Positions 56,140 through 64,000 of a stretch of DNA of 64,000 nucleotides are shown here, piece after piece; the stretch's first letter is position 1; every line of letters starts with the position of its first letter. The notes under the pieces are model-generated. The model saw only the letters and a list, made by a program, of their open reading frames with translations. It made no database searches and was not told the origin of the DNA. The translations under genes were made by a program, and so were the position numbers. The stretch is from Acanthaster planci (lineage: Eukaryota; Echinodermata; Asteroidea; Valvatida; Acanthasteridae): assembly GCF_001949145.1 (NCBI RefSeq), contig NW_019091362.1, positions 5,165,831 to 5,229,830 of the forward strand, given 5' to 3'.

Positions 56140-59100
56140 ATGGCAGCTCAAGAAGTACGTCGAGCATCTAAACCATCACATAATGGTGGGATGGTAAGTT
56201 TGTTGTGAATCTAAGGGATGTGGAGAGATCTAAGGTGGCGTCGTTGCTTAAATGAACAGAATTATCTGTGTTTACAAAACAGTTCAGTTTGTACAAAGAA
56301 GCAGCAAGAATAAATCATTCACGTGTCGTCAGCCATTGGCATAATATTAGATGAAATAATGTCTACATGAACATTAAAATCTCCCTGTTTTAAATACTGG
56401 CTAACAGTTTTACACTTTCAGCACTGAAAGCCGAGTGAATTTGTGGGGAAAAAAGTTCTAAACCACGATGGGGGAACTTCTTCATGTTTTCACAGCAGAG
56501 CCGAGGGAGAGGAAAGCGTTCAATGAGCCGGATCCAAGGAGGATGGGCCCCCGAAGTTCAGGTCCCAGGACGAGGCCAGACAAGAGGAAGGGGCGGAGGT
56601 GTCATGCCCAAGAGAGGGAGGGGGTACCCACCTCTAATGCAAGGCAACTTTCGTCCCGGCCCTGCACACCAGTCCCTAGAGCCCCCCAGCAACGACCCTC
56701 AGCCATATCCCCCTGGCCTGAATCCCAATGCGCCAGTTTTTGAACCAAAGAGTGGAGGTGGCTCTCATCACCACCAACAGACTTCAGATCAGGGGAACCC
56801 TGGACAAAATGCTTCCCAATGCTACATCGGTCAGCCGCAGGATTTGAGGCACCAGCGGTACGAGTATATCCCACCTGAAGAAGAAGTCAGCATCTCACAG
56901 GCTAAAAAACCAAGAAGAATAGAGTAAGGCTTCATCGATCATTTTTTGGCCGCACAGTGCACTTGAGAGTGATTTTGCTGAAAGTTGCCCGGTTCTGTAG
57001 CATTTAATTTTTTTTTTACATGAAGCCCTAATGTGTGTGGCTGCATCCAAATCCTGTTGTCTAGAGCTAGGTCTTGGTCTTCACTCCAGTGGAAATATGA
57101 TGAGAAGCCCTGACAATAGACCTAGCTGCAGAAGCTGGTTTTAGACATGGCCTATATCCTGGATGGGATTAATCAGAGTTTATACAGCAAGGCTTTCTTC
57201 ATGATTAAAAATAAACAGTCTTAGAAGTACATGTTCACTGTATCTCTGCCTGCCCTCTCTCCATTTTGAAAAAACTTTCTATCATTGGAATCTGGCAGCA
57301 AAATCGTTCTGTCATAGCTGAGCACATATTTCATTGGCCTCAAAAAACAATAACAAAACTGTACACACCTCACAAGAGTCCTGAGCAGTGACGAACTTTG
57401 TTGGTTAAGTTTGATATGTCTGCTACAACTTACATGCACATGTACGTGTACTTTTAATATATACACACTGCATGTACTGTACATATACTCTAATGGTGGG
57501 AATTTACGTTTAATTTGAAAAAGGAGGCATGTGGCCCAGTGGTTAGGGATTGTACATGTAGCTTCTGATCATAGGGTTAGGGGTTCGAATCCAGCTGGTG
57601 GCAGCATGTTGGGATCTTGGGTAACTTTACCCCTATGTGTCTCTCTTCACCCGGGAGTAAATGGCTTAAATGGTTACCTGTGAGGGCAGACACGGTTGTT
57701 TAGCCATTTGAGCCGAAATGGTAGTTCAGCCTAGTATACTCCCCAGGGAGCTGAGATGGTTTCAGGAATGTTCCGATGATGTGTGAGCCTAGTGTGCAGG
57801 GATAATGATAATACAGTGCCTTGGAATAGTTTGCTGGATAGAGGGCGCTTTACAAGTGGTTGTGAATTATTATTATTAAAATTATTTGTTATTCTTATTA
57901 TTATTAAAAATGTTTAGAAAACTTTCTCATACCGTTTAAGTGTCATTGGAAACTTGAAACCCAACAAATTGCGTACAATGTAAATAGTTGACACAGAGTT
58001 CTGGAGATGAATTCATGGTATTCCTTTGAGTAGTAAAAAGTTCTTAAAATCAGATTACATGTAATGGGCATTGTTTGCAATAAAAATGAACACCAGATTT
58101 TGTCAATTAAAACGTCAAACCTCTAATTAACAGGGGGTTCTGTTTAAACGTTTGGGAAAATCTGTAAACAGATTTAGGACTTTTCTGTTTAAACATGTAA
58201 AGGTCCCACCCGTAATATATACCACTTGGAATAATTGGGGAGGTTACACCATGCAGGTTGTGCAAGACGCAATTGTATATAATTCATTTATGATCATAAT
58301 TTTACAGGGTAGACGGGGAGCATACAATCAGTGAAGGACCGTCTGGCTTATCACAGTAAGTACATCTAGGCCCCCTAATTACTGATTTACTGTGGACAAA
58401 TTACTTTTGGCATGATCTTTTCCTTCATCATTACATTTTTTGGTGTGTTTAAACACTGGACTTGCCCTTCTGAGACAAAAAATATTGGTGATAAAGGGGA
58501 AAGCAGCCAAATGCGTAGCTGGATAAGATATTTTTGTCGGTAGACAGCCAGTTCCGTGGGTGTTACGACTCCTGCCTTGGTAAAAGTTTTTGAGGCAAGT
58601 TTGGTAAATGTCAAAAAGTTAAAAAGGTAAACTGAACAATTTATGGCATTGTTTCATTGTTTTTTTAATTTTTCTTGGTGTTTCTCTGTTTCAGCATAGT
58701 GCTTTTTAAGAATTTTTTAAGCAAGGAGGAGGCTGATGAGGCTCTCTGCCAACTTGACGAGGAAATTGACTTCAAACAACAGATAAACAAAAACAGAGCA
58801 GGTGTGTATAGGTTATATGTGACTTTTCCAAAACACTGTGGTATGAATAGTTTCAATTCTCAGCAAATTACAATGTAGGAAGGAATTCATAGAGTGATAA
58901 GGAGGACAGCTCCATATTCCAAATACAATGTATGCCTTGGCATGCCAGGATACTGAGAGATAGGTGAGAGATACATTTTAAATCTACATCAATCTGTAGG
59001 GAAGATAAGAACCAAACCTGTACAATTGCTGCAGTACTAGCCTGCACAAAAATTGGAGCTTACCTGTTAATTAAACCACATGTACAAATGCTTACGCCCA

Positions 59101-61806
59101 AGGCGTAATCTCCTCTGGCTGTTTAAAAAAATTTGCGGTTCAAAAAAGGATTAAGTGGAAATCATGAAATGTGAATGCATGTTTGTCGCTTGTTTTTGTT
59201 TTGATTTGTAAATTTGAACAAAATGTAAAATGAGATCTTCTCAATTTGCTTGAATACCATAATTTACATGCTTTTAGCTGATTGTTTATTCCAAAGTCAA
59301 AATGGTCCAATCTTTCATACGAGAAGTTAGAACACTGTACTGTCCTGACTTGTTATTCATCAGTGTGACATATTGTCACATTTCCGCACTTGATGTTTCA
59401 GGACAGGACTACCTAGAGCCTCGCCTTGTTCGCTGGTATGGAGAGCACCCTTATGCATACTCTAAAGTCAGGATGGAAGCCAATGAAGAGGTAAGGACAA
59501 CCGGAGGCAATCCTTACTCTTGTCAGCAGCAAGCCCTCGGAGCACATTTTGACCTGGGGTTATACTTGGTTGATACAGTATATGCTAATTATGATAACTA
59601 AAAGTATTAATATTTTACTATATTTACTAGCCCTCCATCCCAAAACCTTAAGGTGGCTCCCTTGTTGCTGTGGGCTTGCATGGCAGTGAGGACAGGTGTT
59701 TCATTTCATTTGCTGCCCAGAAAGCTGTGATGTACATGTAGTTCGAAAGTACCCTGTTTTTCTCATGGCATGAAAGTATGATGCAAGAAGAAAAGTAGTA
59801 TGGAAAGATAAAGAAAAATGTCTGGGATCCGTAATTTAAGACTGTTTTGAAGAGCAGTTTTGCAATTTTTGACTGTTACACTAATGTGAAGATTTCAGTC
59901 TGCAGGTGTCTTTTACAAACCGTATATTTTTGCCTGTAATATCACTGGTATACATGTGACAACCTAAAATGTTAGAAGTTAGAACATCATGAATTTAAAG
60001 CCATTTTATCAGATTCTTTTGTGCATTGCATGCAGTGGCCTCCAACACTTCTACAATTGAAGATGAAAATAGAGCATGAAATGTCGATGACCTTCAACTC
60101 AGTGCTCTGCAACAAGTATCGGAGTGGCAAAGATGGGGTGGCTTGGCACAGTGATGATGAATACGGCCTGCGAGAACAACCAAAAATCGCATCTTTGTCA
60201 CTTGGCCAGACAAGGATGTTTCAAATGCGCAAGAAACCTGCGAAGGTGAGCTCTTGTGTCTCGTTAAATTGCAGGTTTTTTAGATGAAAGAGTTTCTTGA
60301 TTAATTTCAGCAGATGTGTTGCTCATGTTCATACATTTTTGCGTTATAGCCCTAGCAGTGGAAAGCAGCTTAATAGCCAGTGAAATGGCATTGGTCTGTG
60401 AACTTGTGGGGACTTTAATCAGTCATGAAAAAATCTTGGAAGTAAATTGTTGCTTGTTGGCATTATGTTCACATAGTTCTTTTGTTAAAGCGAGAACCAA
60501 GATGAAAAAAATTGAAGAAAGCACATTGACGTTGATTATTGAATACAATCGACAGTGTTTTCAAAATTTCAAAGGAACTTCCAGACGGACAAGTGCAGAT
60601 GAAAAATATGTAATGTATATACGTGAGAGGCTTTGGCAAACATCTGTACATGTAGCCCTCATAGGACAATAATAACAGGGTGGTACCATACCATGCTGAT
60701 GTGAAGGTAATCTCTACTCACTCAGTGCACCTCCATGTCATATACATGTACGTTTCCTTTGTACGCAGGCATTCATTTGTTTTTTGTGTGCTTAAGAAGA
60801 ACAAAATCATTTAAATTACATTTAAAAATCTGCACTTTGAACACATTTTTTGAACATGATTGATTTGCTCTTTTCTTGAACGTTTCTCTTCATTTTTACA
60901 ACAGATAACCCGAGCCCCAAAGTGCCTCTAAAATGCATTTTTCTGGAGATGAGAAACCATGTGTGGGCCTGAGCATATCCACACAATGTCTTCTCTCTAT
61001 GCTCTCTGTGAAGGGACCACATTTATTCACAAGTCCACACAAGGAATGTCATACCTGTGTTGTCCAGCCAGTGATGCATTAATCAATCAAATTTGCCAGA
61101 ATGTGCACACACATCAGAAATACCAGAATGCATGCAATGTCATGAATCTGTGTTCATATTGTATACAGCTGCCAGCTTGTCAATTGTATCTGTCAGTTGC
61201 TGTTTCAAGATTGTTTCCTTCAACAGGACTCAACGAACTCTCCTTTCGCTCTGATACATATGCACCTGTCGTACGTACATGTACAGTATTGGCATCCTAT
61301 GCTAACCCCTTTGACGCATGACCTATCCTCAGTGTCACTAGTTTTGTCTCCTGCAGGGGTGCAACCCATATGATTACGATTATTCCGAAAGTGAGAAGTT
61401 GGAGATTCCTCTGACCCACGGAACCCTACTACTAATGACAGGATACACACAGGATGACTGGCAGGTAAGAGAATATCGCCTGGTTTTCAACGTGTCCAGC
61501 ACCACCCCTTTACCACCCTCCTCAAAAATGAAAAACAGGTCAACAAACAAAAGGCTACCCGTTTACTGACAAAAATGTAAAGGAGGGGCGAGATTGCACC
61601 ATTGACTTCTGTGTTTTTGTGTGGTTTCTCCCTCCCTTATCTCCTCGGCAATGTCACAGCATCAGATTCCCAAGGAGTACCATGAGAGAGAGATGCGCAT
61701 CAATTTGACCTTCCGGACGATATACCCAGACGAGAGACACACAAGAGCAACCCCTTGTCTTAAAGGTAACAAGAAGACGCAGAATCAAACCAAGGCTGCA
61801 AGATAG
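56140..61806 (+). CDS. ALKBH3: ALKBH3, alpha-ketoglutarate-dependent dioxygenase
   Basis: AlkB-family Fe(II)/2-oxoglutarate enzyme that oxidatively removes 1-methyladenine and 3-methylcytosine from single-stranded DNA and RNA. Exons: 56140-56193, 56496-56923, 58308-58355, 58695-58801, 59402-59490, 60036-60245, 61357-61464, 61660-61806; all GT-AG, phases fit, predicted 396 aa (human about 286). Catalytic signatures: RLVRWYGEHPYAYS (substrate-loop region), N-x-Y-R at 268-271, metal ligands H280-S-D282 in WHSDDE, H349 at the first codon of the last exon, and R361/R367 in RINLTFR for 2-oxoglutarate. The extra length is N-terminal: seven RG dipeptides between residues 21 and 61, a conserved RIQGGWA and a Pro/Gln/Gly-rich linker to about residue 150. 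The short first exon is inferred from its phase-0 donor; starting at 56,484 or 56,523 is the alternative. An acceptor-like AG at 56,077-56,078 hints at a further non-coding 5' exon. Confidence 0.93.
57525..57895 (+). mobile_element. tRNA-derived SINE in ALKBH3 intron
   Basis: A box TGGCCCAGTGGTT (57,532-57,544) and B box GGTTCGAATCC (57,582-57,592), a body of about 250 bp ending TAGAGGGCGCTTTACAAGTG, then an ATT/TTA microsatellite (57,867-57,910). It shares its head with the SINE at 52.1 kb. It lies in the sense direction in the largest ALKBH3 intron. Confidence 0.85.
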
Positions 61807-64000
61807 ATTCAAATTGCGGGATGCTGTTATCCTGTATCAGTTTTCAGAAGTGGTGTTGCTTTAGTGTCGTTTATTGATGCTTATTATACATGACACAGTA
61901 TACTCTTTGCCTTCCTTTTGCCTGTGGAAAATTTATTTTACATAGCTGAAATCTTTTGTCAATTCTGATAAAAAAGCGATAAATACTCAGCCTTAGAAGC
62001 TTGTAATTTATGCTTACTGTAGATCTTTATATTTTAGCATGTGTGCAATATATTTTTGATGTGTACACGTACATCTGTGCTCATCAATTGAATTTGGATT
62101 TGAGGTGGAAATTAATATTTTCACAGCGCTGAGGATGGTACGTTTGATGAACACAAACATTTGTCATTTAGATGAGGCCATTACTAGCTAATTCATCTGC
62201 TTGTAAATCTATTATCCTGTGTGGGATCTTGCTATTTATGCCAAAGGCTTCCCTTCTGGAAACCATTTTACTGGGCTCTTCTTGGACTTTTCTTGTGTCT
62301 AATCTGCAGCACGGAGTAATACTGTACGCGTACATGTACACATTTTCAGTGGACAGAAAAACTGTCGTGTAAATTAGTAAACTGTATCATTATGGGCTCT
62401 GGAAAAACTTGTGAAGAAATTATTGTGCTTGATGAGAAACATACATTTTTATGCAAAAAGCTAGCGGTTATGCTTGTTTAGTTGAAAACTGGGTTTGTAC
62501 ATGTCCAGTCAACTTTGTGCATGTTGACCGTTACACAAACTTGACTTGTCTGAATTTTGGTTTTGAAGGAAGAGAAGTGCCATCAATACAATCAATACGT
62601 TCCCTTGAAGTATGACATACATTCAGGGATGAATTGTTTGCCCATCTATCCACTGTAAAGTGGTTTGAATGTTCATAAAACCCCCAAGTATGCAGTTGTA
62701 TTCTGGTGGATTTTGTGGGCATGCGTTCAGAGTACATACAGTACAGTGACATTCTCTCCTTACGCAGCAGAGGCATTCTGGTGGCACAAGCTTAGCAAAA
62801 GTCCCTCTAACATGTCTAACATGACCATTCACCAAGGGTGGGTTGTGTTTGTGGTCAAATGTTGCATATTGCATTTATCTAAACACTCAGGCTCATTGGA
62901 TGCTGTTACTGAAGATGACGTTTATGGTATGGTAAAGCAACATCATCCGTTGGGAGGAAAATGTCATGTGTGCTTATTACAGCTTCATGCAAGCTTGCTG
63001 CAGGGCATGTGCCGCCAATTTCTGTTGGAATGTACAGTCTTTGCATGCACGCCCAGACCTAAGATGAAATTTCCCCACCAGTCCAGCTCTTCTTCCCTGG
63101 TTAGGGGGTCTTTCAGAGTGGATAACTCTCTCTGTGGTTTTCACATACTCCAAAAGAAATTCTCAATATGAAAGCTAGAAGAGTTAAATTCACATTTTGA
63201 AGGCTCAAAAGGAACTTAAAACTGCAAGCACAGGGACGGGAATGTCTGTAGTGGTGTGGATTAGCCTCAGGATCTCACGTCAAATGCAAATTAAGGCTCC
63301 AATGGATGCATGTCAAGAGCCCCCACCCACAACCACCAGCCCCCCAAAATGGGATGATGAAAAACAGCTGGATAGGTTGGAGGGTAAATGGATGAAAATG
63401 GCTAATTCTAAGATAATCCCTTGGAAATGATCCCCCCCCCACACACACGTTTGATTTGTTACTCAGCTACATGTTTTGTTGAATGCTTTAACTGCCTTAA
63501 GTGCTTCCTGTTTTGTCTTGAAGTCTCTTGAGATGGATATATCATTTGCACTGACTGACTCTAACTCTTTGTTGCAAAAGAAATAAAATTTATTTTTGCA
63601 TGTTACTAAAACAGCACCAGGGAAGTAACCTCCACCAGAAATGCCACGTGAAAAGACTTGTGGAATATGCTTTAAGTACATTGCCGTATAAAAAAATTAG
63701 ATAAGTTTTACTTGGACTAAAATTTTCATCACCATTTATTTACTTAACTGCTTATTTCCTTGATTTATGTGTATAATTTTATGACCACGGCTTTGTAATC
63801 TGCATAAAAATTAACTTAGAGAAATGTCTCGTGCAAATTAAAGAATATCTACATAGTTATGGGCAAATATTAAGTTACATGTGTTCAATTTAAGTTACGA
63901 TATAATGCCATAATGTACACGTGTCTATATTGTACCATACCAATCAAGCTATTAAACAGTAGTTTAACCCTTCACATACATTAGCACGTGTTGTTCATTT
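61807..64000. other. ALKBH3 3' flank; UTR extent unknown
   Basis: No canonical AATAAA was seen shortly after the stop. An AATAAA occurs at 63,582-63,587, which would imply a 1.8 kb 3' UTR; variants such as GATAAA near 61,978 are alternatives. An open stretch at 62,665-63,171 (168 residues) has no recognisable motif. Confidence 0.4.

Noticed and set aside
57532-57592. Possible tRNA gene from A and B boxes
   Set aside because: No cloverleaf closes around the boxes and a SINE body with an ATT tail follows; likewise at 24.8 and 52.1 kb.
62665-63171. Open stretch of 168 codons after ALKBH3
   Set aside because: No family motif, odd Trp/Cys-rich composition and no splice signals tied to it; most likely chance or UTR.

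Overview
The window is animal nuclear DNA: split genes with GT-AG introns, AT-rich non-coding DNA, tRNA-derived SINEs and many decayed retroelements. The mix of Ngaro/DIRS-like elements (one with an SGNH hydrolase relic), Penelope-like elements, Tx1-type LINEs and very frequent ACATGTA and TAGGCCTA words suggests a marine invertebrate deuterostome, most likely an echinoderm. The species assignment is inference.

Three host genes are supported. Two are tandem pi-class glutathione S-transferase genes on the minus strand: copy A (10,490-21,432) and copy B (41,414-51,944). Each shows six coding exons of identical length (107, 88, 104, 63, 51 and 189 nt); the tiny exon with the start codon was not found for either. 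They come from an old segmental duplication that also copied introns, the 3' flank and at least 3.8 kb upstream. The third is ALKBH3 on the plus strand (56,140-61,806), an AlkB-family Fe(II)/2-oxoglutarate demethylase complete in eight coding exons, predicted 396 aa, with an unusual RG-rich N-terminus.

Layout: 0.6-2.9 kb decayed Tx1-like LINE (+); 6.6-9.0 kb Ngaro/DIRS-like element (-); 10.5-21.4 kb GST copy A, whose introns took in a 4.3 kb Penelope composite bounded by inverted terminal segments, a possible solo LTR and CGTCG-type satellite; 24.5-30.5 kb two near-identical copies of one segment abutting at a single N, probably haplotypes joined in assembly; 29.2-32.2 kb LINE (-); 35.0-35.4 kb minisatellite; 36.0-38.3 kb second Ngaro-like element with tyrosine recombinase and SGNH hydrolase relics; 41.4-51.9 kb GST copy B, whose largest intron holds a Penelope-like element (+) interrupted by a 1.86 kb non-autonomous hAT-like transposon with a perfect 8-bp target duplication, itself holding a 189-bp fold-back MITE; 52.3-55.3 kb two long inverted repeats; 56.1-61.8 kb ALKBH3; then its 3' flank.

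Both gene types act in defence against electrophile or alkylation damage (GST: glutathione conjugation; ALKBH3: reversal of alkylated bases), but the linkage may be coincidental. The most unusual signals are the hammerhead-like motifs in the Penelope terminal segments, a GC-AG intron in one GST paralogue where the other has GT-AG, the nested PLE/hAT/MITE insertion with readable boundaries, and a CATGTA hexamer that appears as precise insertions between related sequences.
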